Origin: Desulfuromonadaceae bacterium UBA2294
GTDB lineage: Bacteria > Desulfobacterota > Desulfuromonadia > Desulfuromonadales > UBA2294
Length of the DNA stretch: 11,534 nt
NCBI GenBank assembly: GCA_002345625.1
Contig: DDWE01000083.1
Location: forward strand, 1-11,534
Reading direction: 5' to 3'
The notes under the pieces were generated by a model. It was given only the letters and a program-made list of their open reading frames with translations, was not told the origin of the DNA and made no database searches. A program made the translations under genes and the position numbers. Positions 1 to 7,355 of the stretch are shown one piece after another (position 1 is the stretch's first letter; each line of letters opens with the position of its first letter).

Positions 1-940
1 GATGCTCAATATCGCCGGCGTCCATGGCGTCCCCGATCCTGATGCGATTAAAAGGCAGGCCATTCCCGTTAAGCCGGGCGGAATTTCACACTGGGTCATC
101 GTCAATTCGCAGGCCCTGCTGGTTCCACGCACGGCCGAAGCCACAGAATTCAGCATCGATAGTCGCCTGGGATTCAGGCGCGAATCGGTCGTCTGTGCAC
201 CGCTGGTGATCAAGGATGAGACCATAGGTACCATCACTATGTCGAACAAGGTCGATGGCTCATCCTTTACTCCCGATGACCTCTCTTTGCTGTCGACTAT
301 CGCCGCTCAGGCCAGTGTTGCAATCAACAACTCCCGCCTTTATGAAGAACAGAAAAACACTTACCTAAGCACCATCCATGCGCTGGTCACTGCGGTGGAA
401 GCAAGTGATCCCTACACGCGCGGCCACTCGGAGCGTGTGACCCATTACGCCCTCGCCCTTGGGCAACACATGGGGCTCGACTCGGCAACACTGACCCGAC
501 TGGAGCAGGCTGCGATCCTGCATGACATCGGCAAAATTGGCATCGACATCAGCCTGCTACACAAAAAAGACAAGCTCAGTGAGACCGATTTCGACCTCTT
601 GCGTCGCCATCCGGCCATCGGCGACCGTATCCTGGAACCGGTCGAGTTCCTCAAGGATGCACGAAAAATCGTTTTGCAGCATCACGAACGTTTCGACGGC
701 AGCGGCTATCCGAACGGGTTGATCAACACCGAAATCCTGCTCGAGGCTAAAATTCTCGCTGTCGCCGATACCTACGACGCCATGACCTCCGACCGGCCCT
801 ACCGCGCCGCCTTGTCGCATGAAGTTACGATGCAGGAACTTAACGACTGCGCCCGCAGCCAATTCGACCCGGACATTGTCAGCAACTTCATCGATTTGTG
901 CCAGACTCAGGGGATCCGGCCGCGCTTCAGCAGCCAATAG
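1..940 (+). CDS. GAF–HD-GYP domain c-di-GMP phosphodiesterase (5' end outside window)
   Basis: Likely cytoplasmic enzyme that hydrolyses cyclic di-GMP, with a sensory GAF domain in front. The reading frame is open at the left edge, so the true start and the first part of the protein are missing; 312 residues are visible counting from the ATG at base 2. Residues ~1-112 are the end of a GAF domain (short hydrophobic strands, then a helix ending SVAINNSRLYEEQ that leads into the output domain). Residues ~120-305 are HD-GYP: GHSERV at 141-146, the metal-binding HD pair at 174-175 in LHDIGKIG, HHERFDGSGYP at 227-237 with an intact GYP, and DTYDAMTSDRPYR at 256-268. All the hallmark HD-GYP residues appear intact, so activity is expected. 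The GAF ligand cannot be read from sequence. The stop lies 15 nt before a diguanylate cyclase gene, so the two are probably cotranscribed. Confidence 0.93.
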   Translation, partial: MLNIAGVHGVPDPDAIKRQAIPVKPGGISHWVIVNSQALLVPRTAEATEFSIDSRLGFRRESVVCAPLVIKDETIGTITMSNKVDGSSFTPDDLSLLSTIAAQASVAINNSRLYEEQKNTYLSTIHALVTAVEASDPYTRGHSERVTHYALALGQHMGLDSATLTRLEQAAILHDIGKIGIDISLLHKKDKLSETDFDLLRRHPAIGDRILEPVEFLKDARKIVLQHHERFDGSGYPNGLINTEILLEAKILAVADTYDAMTSDRPYRAALSHEVTMQELNDCARSQFDPDIVSNFIDLCQTQGIRPRFSSQ

Positions 941-955
941 CGACCGGTTACCGAT

Positions 956-3139
956 ATGCTAGCAAAACTGTTCCGCTCCAGTTTCGATGAAGCGTCATTA
1001 CGACGCCGGGTGTTGATCCCATTTTTCATCATCCTGCTGACCCTTGGTACGACCGCGACTATCGGCAGCCTGATTGTCATCAACGACTCTTTGGTGAAAA
1101 CCGCGGATGGGCGTCTGGCGTCATTTCAACAGCAGGTCTACCGTGAAATCCGCAAGCTTGAAACCGACCTGTTTCTTAAATCAAAGCTGCTCGAACTCTC
1201 CTACCGTCTCAACAACACACCAGGTCTTGGCAAGGATCAATCCCTCGTTTTCGAAAAACTCCTCGATTCGACCCTTGGTTCCGACAATATACGGGCCAGT
1301 TTCATCAATCCGGTCACAGAACTTGATTCGCCCAACTCGACCCTGAAGGAACTCCTGGATCAGGCACGCTCAAGCCGCAAGATGCGGCTACGGTTCACAA
1401 CTGATATCGGGTCGGAGCCGGCCATGACCTCGGTGACACCGATCGTGCTTAACCATGAAGTTGTCCAGTTTGTCCTGCTCCAGGCCGTGGTGGACGAAGC
1501 CTTTCTGCAAGGTATCGCGACTCCCCTTGGCGTCAACGTAGCCCTGTCCAACATGAATGGCGATATGCTGATCAGAAGCACAAAAGGGGCCGACCCGCAC
1601 CCCCTGGACGAAGAGAGCCTCAGCAAAATACTGGATGGAGCACATCTTTATCGGACCGACAGTAATTTCTTTTCCAACCGACAGCAGTACAGCGCCATTC
1701 CGCTTGGAACCACCGACATCCTGATTTTGACCATCGAAATGCCGATGACCGACATCGACAGCCTGTTCGCCATCCTTTTTACCCGAGCCGCTCTGTCGCT
1801 GCTGGTGGCCATGGTGATTGGTGGGTACATCTACTATCGCCTGATAAGTCATGTTACCGAGCCGACTCAAAACATTCTGCGCGCGACGCGCGCCATCAGC
1901 GAAGGTGATCTCAGTTACCGGATCGAGACTGAATCGGCAGGGGAGTTCCGAAACCTTGCCGAAGCCTTCAACCTTATGATGACCGACCTCGGCCTGCTGT
2001 ATGACAACCGTATCCGCGATGAACGCGAACTGGCGCGCATTCAGGAAGAGTTGCGCTACAAGGAGATCCTTGAACGAAAGAACCAGGAGATTGCTCTCAT
2101 CAATGACGATATGCGCGAGCACAATCGGGAATTGTCAATTCTGCTGCAAATCAATCAGGAAATGGCATCAACCCTGGAACTCGACATCCTGATCAATCGT
2201 CTACTGCACTCTGTCGCCGATTTTATCGATTGCAGCCATGCCATCCTGTTGTTGTACAACCAGGCAGACGAAACACTAGAGGTCAGCCATACCCTTGGCA
2301 TCGACATAGATGAACTCAACGATGTCACCTTCCGGCTCGAGGAAGGGATCTCCGGCGAGACGGCGCGCAGCCGCAATCTGGTCGTCATCCATGATCTGGA
2401 TACGGAGACTCGCTACCTCTCCTACAAAGGAAAACTACCGGGCGGCGGGTCGATGTTGTCACTGCCGCTGCTGTCGCGCAACCGACTGTGCGGCGTTCTC
2501 AATCTGCACAAAAATATCGTGGCCGGATTTAACAACACTTCGATTACATTTGCGCAGGCCGTCGCCAGTCAGGCCGCGATCTCCATTGAAAATGCCCAAC
2601 TCTACAAGCAGGCCAAGGAACAATCGATCACTGACGAACTGACCGGACTCGCCAATCGCCGCCATTTCAAGGATATCCTCAAACGCGAGATGACCCAGGC
2701 CCAGCGGTACGCATCCTACATCAGCGTTATCATGATCGACATCGATCATTTTAAAAAGTACAACGACTTCCATGGCCACTTCCAGGGTGACCTTGTGCTG
2801 AAGAAAGTGGCGAAATTGCTGCTGCAGAACACGCGCGGTATCGACCTTGTCGCCCGCTTTGGAGGCGAGGAGTTTATCGTTCTACTCCCCAAGACGCACC
2901 GGCAGGGGGTGGCTATTGCGGCCGAGAAACTGCGCGAAGTGATCCATCGTGAAGAGTTTGACGGCGAAGCCGACAGCCAGCCCGGCGGCCAACTCACCCT
3001 CTCCCTCGGCACCGCAACGTTCCCCGAGGATACGGCTGATATCGACCTGCTTCTGGAGCTGGCCGATCAGGCCCTTTACCGCGCCAAACAGGCCGGTCGG
3101 AACTGCGTTGTTGCCTGCCACTCAAACGGCCAGAAGTAA
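956..3139 (+). CDS. Membrane-anchored HAMP–GAF–GGDEF diguanylate cyclase
   Basis: Predicted inner-membrane enzyme that makes c-di-GMP from two GTP. In the 727-residue protein, a first membrane helix is at ~19-42, a periplasmic sensor region of about 225 residues at ~43-269 (family not recognised, possibly a double-Cache-like fold), a second helix at ~270-295, HAMP at ~295-347, a charged coiled coil at ~350-395, GAF at ~400-550 and GGDEF at ~556-720. The active site is GGEEF at 636-640. RGID at 627-630 lies five residues before it, the exact place of the RxxD inhibitory I-site, so product feedback is likely. The ATG at 956 has no clear Shine-Dalgarno sequence; it begins 15 nt after the upstream stop and sits just before a positively charged stretch and the first helix. 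That suits coupled translation from the upstream HD-GYP gene. The stimulus is unknown. Confidence 0.94.
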   Translation: MLAKLFRSSFDEASLRRRVLIPFFIILLTLGTTATIGSLIVINDSLVKTADGRLASFQQQVYREIRKLETDLFLKSKLLELSYRLNNTPGLGKDQSLVFEKLLDSTLGSDNIRASFINPVTELDSPNSTLKELLDQARSSRKMRLRFTTDIGSEPAMTSVTPIVLNHEVVQFVLLQAVVDEAFLQGIATPLGVNVALSNMNGDMLIRSTKGADPHPLDEESLSKILDGAHLYRTDSNFFSNRQQYSAIPLGTTDILILTIEMPMTDIDSLFAILFTRAALSLLVAMVIGGYIYYRLISHVTEPTQNILRATRAISEGDLSYRIETESAGEFRNLAEAFNLMMTDLGLLYDNRIRDERELARIQEELRYKEILERKNQEIALINDDMREHNRELSILLQINQEMASTLELDILINRLLHSVADFIDCSHAILLLYNQADETLEVSHTLGIDIDELNDVTFRLEEGISGETARSRNLVVIHDLDTETRYLSYKGKLPGGGSMLSLPLLSRNRLCGVLNLHKNIVAGFNNTSITFAQAVASQAAISIENAQLYKQAKEQSITDELTGLANRRHFKDILKREMTQAQRYASYISVIMIDIDHFKKYNDFHGHFQGDLVLKKVAKLLLQNTRGIDLVARFGGEEFIVLLPKTHRQGVAIAAEKLREVIHREEFDGEADSQPGGQLTLSLGTATFPEDTADIDLLLELADQALYRAKQAGRNCVVACHSNGQK

Positions 3140-3174
3140 TTCCGCCCACGAAATCCAAACAACAAAAATGCAAA

Positions 3175-3203
3175 AAGGCCAGGATCGAATTGATCCTGGC
3201 CTT
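3175..3203. terminator. Bidirectional intrinsic terminator between convergent genes
   Basis: A perfect 12-bp inverted repeat (3175-3186 with 3192-3203) with a 5-base loop, GC-rich in its centre. Read on the - strand it is followed by two runs of T (bases 3165-3176 region), making a good terminator for the yjdM/phnA-like gene. On the + strand the T tract is poor, but the position 35 nt after the cyclase stop fits termination of that transcript as well. Confidence 0.85.
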
Positions 3204-3232
3204 CGCTATTCTGCATGAAAATCCCGTATGAA

Positions 3233-3580
3233 TCAGGCTTTCTTAACAAACTCCGACTTCAACTTCATGGCACCGATACCATCGATTTTACAATCGATAT
3301 CGTGGTCGCCATCGACCAGACGGATATTCTTGGCCTTCGACCCGACCTTGACCACCAGAGACGAGCCCTTGACCTTGAGATCCTTGATGACAGTGATGGC
3401 ATCACCATCCTGAAGAACTGTGCCGTAGGCATCGGTAATGACCTTCTGTGCATCGTTCTTTTCGGAAAGCACATCATCATCCCCGGACCATTCATGTGCG
3501 CATTCGGGGCAGACATAAAGATTGCGGTCTTCGTAGGTATAGGTCGATCCACATTCGGGGCAAGCAGGCAGTTCACTCAT
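3233..3580 (-). CDS. yjdM: PhnA/YjdM-family zinc-ribbon protein
   Basis: A small 115-residue protein of the family named PhnA or YjdM (older name: alkylphosphonate utilisation operon protein). The name overstates what is known; its biochemical role is not settled, and nothing nearby concerns phosphonates. The N-terminus has a zinc-ribbon with CxxC pairs at Cys7/Cys10 and Cys24/Cys27 (CPEC twice). The remainder, ~45-115, is the compact β-rich PhnA domain (DAYGTVLQDGD, IKDLKVKGSS, KNIRLVDGDHDIDCKIDG). The length is close to that of E. coli YjdM. I chose the ATG at 3580 over the longer frame from 3610 because AAAGGAAG (3588-3595) lies 7 nt upstream and the protein then begins MSELPACPEC, as in relatives. 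It converges on the cyclase gene and lies 73 nt after argC. Confidence 0.9.
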   Translation of the reverse strand: MSELPACPECGSTYTYEDRNLYVCPECAHEWSGDDDVLSEKNDAQKVITDAYGTVLQDGDAITVIKDLKVKGSSLVVKVGSKAKNIRLVDGDHDIDCKIDGIGAMKLKSEFVKKA

Positions 3581-3611
3581 GTCATAACTTCCTTTATCAA
3601 TGGCATCCAAA

Positions 3612-3634
3612 AAGAACAGTTAAGTGTCCTTATA
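3612..3634 (-). promoter_or_regulatory. Weak hairpin / near-palindrome and -10-like site between argC and yjdM
   Basis: On the - strand, AAGGACA and TGTTCTT (one G·U pair) can form a 7-bp stem over the loop CTTAAC, followed by a few T. This could be a weak terminator for argC. The same bases make an imperfect 18-bp palindrome (3613-3630) partly overlapped by TATAAG (3629-3634), which resembles a -10 box, so an operator at a yjdM promoter is the other reading. I see no convincing -35. The two readings cannot be separated by sequence. Confidence 0.3.
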
Positions 3635-3653
3635 ATGACCCAACCGGCTGACC

Positions 3654-4691
3654 TCAGGGGAACAACGGGCGGGTCTGCAGGCCAAGGGTTTCGTCGCAAC
3701 CAAGCAGAATATTCATATTCTGCACCGCCTGTCCGGCGGCACCCTTGACCAGGTTATCAATAGCGGCAATGGCAATCAACCGTCCGGTGCGGCTATCGGC
3801 GACGACACCAATGTCGCAGAAGTTACTGCCGCGGACATGACCGACATCGGGCAAACGCCCGGCCGGGAGGATGCGAACAAACGGTTCTCCGGCAAAAAAC
3901 TCCCGATAGATGTCGATCAGATCAGCGGTGTCGTGCTTGCCGGTCAGCGTCGCGTAACAGGTACTGAGAATGCCCCGATTGACCGGAAGCAGATGTGGCG
4001 TAAAACTGACCGTTACCGGATGGCCACTGACTTCACTCAAAGTCTGCTCGATCTCCGGAGTGTGCCGGTGGGCGGCAACGCCATAAGCTTTGAACGATTC
4101 ATTGACTTCACAGTAAAGACTCCCCTCTTTAGCCGCTCGCCCTGCTCCGCTGGTCCCCGACTTGCTGTCGATGATCAGAGTTTTACTGTCGATAACCCCT
4201 GCGGCCAACGCCGGAGCCAGAGCCAGAGCAACACTGGTCGGATAGCAGCCGGGGTTGGCCACCAACTGTTTGCCGACGATCTGGCTACGATACAGTTCAG
4301 GCAGGCCATAAACCGCCTCAGCCAGCAGCTGCGGGCTGGTGTGAGTCTCATACCAGTGAGCATAGGTTGCCGGATCGTGTAGACGATAATCGGCCGACAG
4401 GTCGATCACCGTGCAACCGGCGGCCAGAAGTGACGGGATAATCTCCATAGCCGTCTTGTGCGGCAACGCTGTAAAGACGATATCCGCCTTGGCAGCGATA
4501 AGATCGACCTCAACCGGATCACAGACATTGTCAACCAGCCCGCGCAGCGAGGGGAACACCTCGGAGAAGGCGGCCCCGGCATGCTGCCGTGAAGTCAGAC
4601 AGGTCAACTCCACCTGCGGATGGAGAGAGAGAATGCGGGCAAGCTCGACGCCGGTATAACCACTGGCGCCAACGATGGCAACGCGTTTCAT
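3654..4691 (-). CDS. argC: N-acetyl-gamma-glutamyl-phosphate reductase
   Basis: Catalyses the NADPH-dependent reduction of N-acetylglutamyl phosphate to the semialdehyde, an early step of arginine biosynthesis in the cytoplasm. The 345-residue length is normal for the family. Visible features: nucleotide-binding GASGYTG at 8-14, LSADYR at 98-103, the catalytic cysteine in ANPGCYPT (Cys149), SGTSGAGR at 178-185, the catalytic-histidine region HRHTPEIEQ at 208-216, and the conserved VKGAAGQAVQNMN near the C-terminus. The ATG at 4691 is preferred to an upstream GTG at 4706 because GAGGA lies 8 nt before it and MKRVAIVGASG is the usual N-terminus. No other arginine gene is in the window. It lies downstream of rplM–rpsI, separated by an intrinsic terminator ending 44 nt before its start. 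Confidence 0.97.
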   Translation of the reverse strand: MKRVAIVGASGYTGVELARILSLHPQVELTCLTSRQHAGAAFSEVFPSLRGLVDNVCDPVEVDLIAAKADIVFTALPHKTAMEIIPSLLAAGCTVIDLSADYRLHDPATYAHWYETHTSPQLLAEAVYGLPELYRSQIVGKQLVANPGCYPTSVALALAPALAAGVIDSKTLIIDSKSGTSGAGRAAKEGSLYCEVNESFKAYGVAAHRHTPEIEQTLSEVSGHPVTVSFTPHLLPVNRGILSTCYATLTGKHDTADLIDIYREFFAGEPFVRILPAGRLPDVGHVRGSNFCDIGVVADSRTGRLIAIAAIDNLVKGAAGQAVQNMNILLGCDETLGLQTRPLFP

Positions 4692-4735
4692 GATAGAAGT
4701 CCTCACTGATATCGGTAAGCGTTAACCCACTGAAC

Positions 4736-4766
4736 AAAAAAGGGGAAGCCTGCGCGGCTTCCCCTT
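4736..4766 (-). terminator. Intrinsic terminator after rpsI
   Basis: A hairpin of 11 bp (4740-4750 with 4756-4766; nine of the pairs are GGGGAAGCC against GGCTTCCCC) with a 5-base loop. On the - strand it ends in a run of six T (4736-4741). It lies 36 nt after the rpsI stop and closes the rplM–rpsI unit, so argC needs read-through or its own promoter. The best overlapping candidate, TTGTTC – 18 – GATATC just after the T run, is weak. Confidence 0.88.
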
Positions 4767-4801
4767 GTGTAGCATTTTGCAACGCTGTGCAGCAATGCCG
4801 A

Positions 4802-5194
4802 TTAGCGCTTGGAGAACTGGAAGCTGCGGCGCGCCGCGCGGCGGCCGTACTTCTTGCGCTCCTTGATGCGGCTGTCACGGGTAATGAAGCCGGCTTTTTT
4901 CAGGGTACCACGCAAAGCCACATCGACTTCAAGCAACGCCTTGGTAATGCCGTGCTTGATGGCACCGGCCTGCCCGGAGGGGCCACCGCCGTTGACGTTG
5001 ATCCAGACATCGAAACGGCCAACATTCTCGGTCAGTTCCAATGGCTGACGAATAACCATTTTCGAGGTTTCACGCCCGAAGTACTCATCGATGTCACGCC
5101 GATTGACGGTGATCTTCCCGGTACCCGGGGACAACCAGACACGGGCGACGGAAGTTTTTCTCTTGCCGGTGGCGTAAAATTTCTGTTCTGCCAT
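4802..5194 (-). CDS. rpsI: 30S ribosomal protein S9 (uS9)
   Basis: A component of the small ribosomal subunit whose C-terminal tail reaches the P-site tRNA. The 130 residues match the whole family: YATGKRKTSVARVWL near the start, the glycine-rich turn NVNGGGPSGQAGAI around 67-80, and the basic tail with KERKKYGRRAARRSFQFSKR, ending in the invariant Lys-Arg. AGGAG lies 7 nt before the ATG. It follows rplM by 20 nt, the usual bacterial L13–S9 pair, and is followed by a terminator. Confidence 0.99.
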   Translation of the reverse strand: MAEQKFYATGKRKTSVARVWLSPGTGKITVNRRDIDEYFGRETSKMVIRQPLELTENVGRFDVWINVNGGGPSGQAGAIKHGITKALLEVDVALRGTLKKAGFITRDSRIKERKKYGRRAARRSFQFSKR

Positions 5195-5214
5195 GATTTA
5201 TCTCCTGCCTCGAC

Positions 5215-5643
5215 CTAGAGGGACATCGCTTTGGGCTGCTGAGCGGTATGCGGATGATCGCCACCGCTGTAGATCTTCAGTTTGCGCAACATCTGCCGAC
5301 CGAGCTTGTTTTTCGGCAGCATACCACGCACCGCGATCCGCAGCAGTTCTTCCGGACGCTTTTCCAAAAGTTTATCAGCGGTGATGCCGCGGATACCGCC
5401 GGGGTAGCCGGTGTGATGATAGTACGTCTTCACCCCGAGCTTGCGACCGGTCAGTTTGACCTTTTCGGCATTAACGACAACAACAAAATCGCCGGTATCA
5501 ACACTCGGCGTGTAGATTGGCTTGTGCTTGCCACGAAGAATCCGGGCAATCTCTGTAGCGGCGCGGCCGAGGACCTGCTCGTTCAGGTCAATCACGTACC
5601 AGGACCGATTTACTTCATTTTGCTTGGCAACTTGCGTGCTCAT
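5215..5643 (-). CDS. rplM: 50S ribosomal protein L13 (uL13)
   Basis: An early-assembling component of the large ribosomal subunit. The 142 residues are full length: WYVIDLNEQVLGRAATEIA near the start, GKHKPIYTPSVDTGDFVVVVN in the core, and the signature AVRGMLPKNKLGRQMLRKLKIY with HPHTAQQP towards the end. The Shine-Dalgarno GAGAGGA (5650-5656) lies 6 nt before the ATG and overlaps the truA stop codon; the truA–rplM gap is only 12 nt. It heads the rplM–rpsI pair. A promoter-like sequence and a leader hairpin lie upstream, inside the truA coding region. In E. coli, L13 represses its own mRNA through the leader; similar control here is inference. Confidence 0.99.
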   Translation of the reverse strand: MSTQVAKQNEVNRSWYVIDLNEQVLGRAATEIARILRGKHKPIYTPSVDTGDFVVVVNAEKVKLTGRKLGVKTYYHHTGYPGGIRGITADKLLEKRPEELLRIAVRGMLPKNKLGRQMLRKLKIYSGGDHPHTAQQPKAMSL

Positions 5644-5655
5644 TGCGTGTCCTCT

Positions 5656-6513
5656 CTATATACAATTCTGTGGAGTTACGGGGCTCACAGAAATCCGAAA
5701 ACTATCTGATTCGCGGTCGGTTGTCAAGGAGTTTTCTCGTGCTCCGAACAGATTCCGGAAATCTTTCCGCTCTCCGCTATACATGACCTGCATCAGACAC
5801 AACCCCTGCGCCGGAGCGGTAACTCCTGCGGCGGTGCGATCGCCGCTTTCGAGCAGCTCACGAATCGCCGTGACCGGACGGCGGCCACGTCCAATTTCGA
5901 CCAGAGTACCGACAATAATACGGACCATATTCCGCAAAAAACCGCTGCCGGCAATATCAACCTGCAACAGTTGACCGTGTTGCCGCAGAGCGACGGCAAA
6001 AATCTCCCGGCGGGTGGTCTTTGCATCACAATTACTGGCGCGAAAAGCGGCAAAATCGTGTTCACCGACCAGATCAGCGGCGGCGGCCTGCATCAACGAA
6101 AGATCGAGATTGTCCCGCAAATGCCAGGCCTGACGGCCGTTCAACGGCGACCGCACCGCCCCTTGCCACACCCGATAACCGTACCACTTGGCCCGCGCCG
6201 AATAACGGGCATGAAACTCCGGATCGACCACATCAGCCGCAACAATAGCAATATCCGGCGGCAAAAGGCTGTTGACTCCTTCTCGGCAAGCCGTCATCGG
6301 CAAGGATCTGGGAGCCGCAAAATGGACAACCAGACCACAGGCATGGACGCCGGCATCGGTCCGCCCGGACGCGTGCAACCGGATCGGCGCGCCGAAAACC
6401 TGCTGCAACGCTTTTTCAACCACTTCCTGAACCGAAAGGCCATTGAGTTGTCGCTGCCAGCCGACATAAGCGCTGCCATCGTATTCAACCACCAGTCTTA
6501 TTTTTGTCGTCAC
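5656..6513 (-). CDS. truA: tRNA pseudouridine(38-40) synthase
   Basis: Isomerises uridines 38-40 in the tRNA anticodon stem to pseudouridine; cytoplasmic, no cofactor. The catalytic Asp53 lies in ASGRTDAGVHA (48-58). The N-terminal RLVVEYDGSAYVGWQ, the central FHARYSARAKWYGYRVW, EHDFAAFRAS at 151-160 and GFLRNMVRIIVGTL at 191-204 are all family hallmarks. I chose the GTG at 6513: its GTGA overlaps the stop of the upstream EcfT-like gene by 4 nt, typical of translational coupling, and the upstream extension in this frame does not look like the family. The protein is 285 residues. TruA normally ends just after the GLCLMQVMYS-type strand at ~246, so residues ~247-285 are an unusual, non-conserved-looking tail. 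That tail's DNA carries the rplM promoter candidate. Confidence 0.96.
   Translation of the reverse strand: MTTKIRLVVEYDGSAYVGWQRQLNGLSVQEVVEKALQQVFGAPIRLHASGRTDAGVHACGLVVHFAAPRSLPMTACREGVNSLLPPDIAIVAADVVDPEFHARYSARAKWYGYRVWQGAVRSPLNGRQAWHLRDNLDLSLMQAAAADLVGEHDFAAFRASNCDAKTTRREIFAVALRQHGQLLQVDIAGSGFLRNMVRIIVGTLVEIGRGRRPVTAIRELLESGDRTAAGVTAPAQGLCLMQVMYSGERKDFRNLFGARENSLTTDRESDSFRISVSPVTPQNCI
5666..5692 (-). promoter_or_regulatory. Leader hairpin of rplM (candidate L13 autoregulation site)
   Basis: On the - strand TTCTGTG (5686-5692) pairs perfectly with CACAGAA (5666-5672) over a 13-base loop. The predicted transcript from the promoter at 5699-5727 would start at about 5692, placing this stem-loop at the very 5' end of a leader of about 49 nt, ending 9 bases before the ribosome binding site. 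A ligand (for example L13 itself) is inference. Confidence 0.4.
5699..5727 (-). promoter_or_regulatory. Candidate sigma70-type promoter for rplM–rpsI
   Basis: On the - strand there is a perfect -35 TTGACA (5722-5727), a 17-base spacer, and a modest -10 TAGTTT (5699-5704, 3 of 6 consensus bases including the first, second and last). It lies within the last part of truA and 56 bases or more upstream of the rplM ATG. The position ahead of a ribosomal protein pair, together with the perfect -35 and ideal spacing, is the main support. Confidence 0.55.
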
Positions 6514-7253
6514 ATCAGCCACCAGACCAAAACAGCACCAAACAAGCACAAAAACAGAAGATTAGGCAAACCGCCCGGATTGAAGCGCGGCAGCCGCTGC
6601 AATGCGGCAAAAGGGGAATGCCCGACCGCACTGGCATGCGCCATGCGGTCAATCTGCTCGACCGTAGCAGCCAGCAGCGGGCTGACCTGAGTCTGAAGCC
6701 AGCGCGGCGACCATTGCCGACCGGACGACACAACACCGGCCCATTGCGCACGCAGCAGCGGCACCAGTTGCAGCGTCAACAGGACCTGACCGGCAAAGCT
6801 CTGCACCGGGCGCCGGAACAGGCCACAGGGACTCAGCAGAGAACGCAGAGCCGCCGCAAGACTCTCTGCAGGGCACAAAGCCGCCAGAACAAGAGCCAGA
6901 GATGCCGCCAGAATCAACTGCCCACAGACCAACGCTCCACGCAGGAGACCGTCATGCGACAGCAATAGACTCCCCAGGAGGGTGCGCCCGGGGGTCAGCA
7001 GCAGGTGGAACAGAAATATCGTCAGCAGCAGCCAGCGCATGGCCCAGAGCAGCAGCGCCAACCGGCGCCAACTGCCGGTCAGCAGCAGCAACCCGGAAAG
7101 GACCGCCGTCGGCAATAGCAAGCCGGACAAAGTTCGGGCAGAGAAAACCGCGATCATGCCACACACTGCTGCGCCTAACTGCAAACGGGGATCGACCCTG
7201 TGCAGGAATGCGAGCGACGCAGCATGTAAGGACGTGTCGCGGCCAGGGTTCAT
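6510..7253 (-). CDS. EcfT/CbiQ-family ECF transporter transmembrane component (divergent)
   Basis: A probable inner-membrane scaffold subunit of an energy-coupling-factor ABC importer for a vitamin or metal ion; the substrate cannot be told. In the 247-residue protein, FLHRVDPRLQLGAA at 16-29 is the usual EcfT/CbiQ beginning. Membrane segments follow at ~27-60, ~64-88, ~106-126 and ~229-247, with DGLLRGALV at 101-109 and PAESLAAALRSLLSP at 128-142 in family positions. The two Ala-Arg-Gly type motifs that dock the ATPase are weak: SSGRQW at 176-181, and the second, near HASAVGH (206-212), has no arginine. No ATPase or substrate-binding subunit is in the window. The ATG at 7253 was chosen over a TTG at 7268 because GGGA lies 5 nt before it. 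It overlaps truA by 4 nt. Confidence 0.8.
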   Translation of the reverse strand: MNPGRDTSLHAASLAFLHRVDPRLQLGAAVCGMIAVFSARTLSGLLLPTAVLSGLLLLTGSWRRLALLLWAMRWLLLTIFLFHLLLTPGRTLLGSLLLSHDGLLRGALVCGQLILAASLALVLAALCPAESLAAALRSLLSPCGLFRRPVQSFAGQVLLTLQLVPLLRAQWAGVVSSGRQWSPRWLQTQVSPLLAATVEQIDRMAHASAVGHSPFAALQRLPRFNPGGLPNLLFLCLFGAVLVWWLM

Positions 7254-7281
7254 ATCTGTCCCAATCAAGCGAGAACCGGAG

Positions 7282-7317
7282 AAAAAGCACGAGCGGCCCC
7301 GCTGCGGGCCGCTCTGC
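7282..7317 (-). terminator. Intrinsic terminator after leuB
   Basis: GAGCGGCCC (- strand, 7306-7314) pairs with GGGCCGCTC (7291-7299) over a 6-base loop. GCA (7315-7317) and TGC (7287-7289) extend the stem to 12 bp with one bulged base at 7290, directly followed by five T (7282-7286). It lies 39 nt after the leuB stop and only 28 nt before the EcfT-like start codon. Confidence 0.85.
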
Positions 7318-7355
7318 TGTCATAATTTTGGTCTGGCTACGTGACGTATATCCGG

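Noticed and set aside
1388..2122. 244-codon - strand open frame opposite the cyclase gene
   Set aside because: Antisense to the membrane and HAMP region of the diguanylate cyclase; no recognisable domain or good start.
3581..3610. N-terminal extension of YjdM by 10 residues
   Set aside because: The inner ATG at 3580 has a well-spaced ribosome binding site and gives the usual N-terminus.
3215..3748. 177-codon + strand open frame over yjdM and the end of argC
   Set aside because: It starts just past the terminator and is antisense to two recognised genes; composition is that of a shadow frame.
5971..6690. Long + strand open frame opposite truA and the EcfT-like gene
   Set aside because: It crosses the junction of two well-supported - strand genes and shows low-complexity, Arg/Pro/Gln-rich composition typical of antisense frames.
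7338..7348. Inverted repeat TACGT-G-ACGTA just downstream of leuB
   Set aside because: Short (5+1+5) and upstream of the leuB terminator; a similar TACGTCAC at 8592-8599 is probably chance. Not enough to call an operator.
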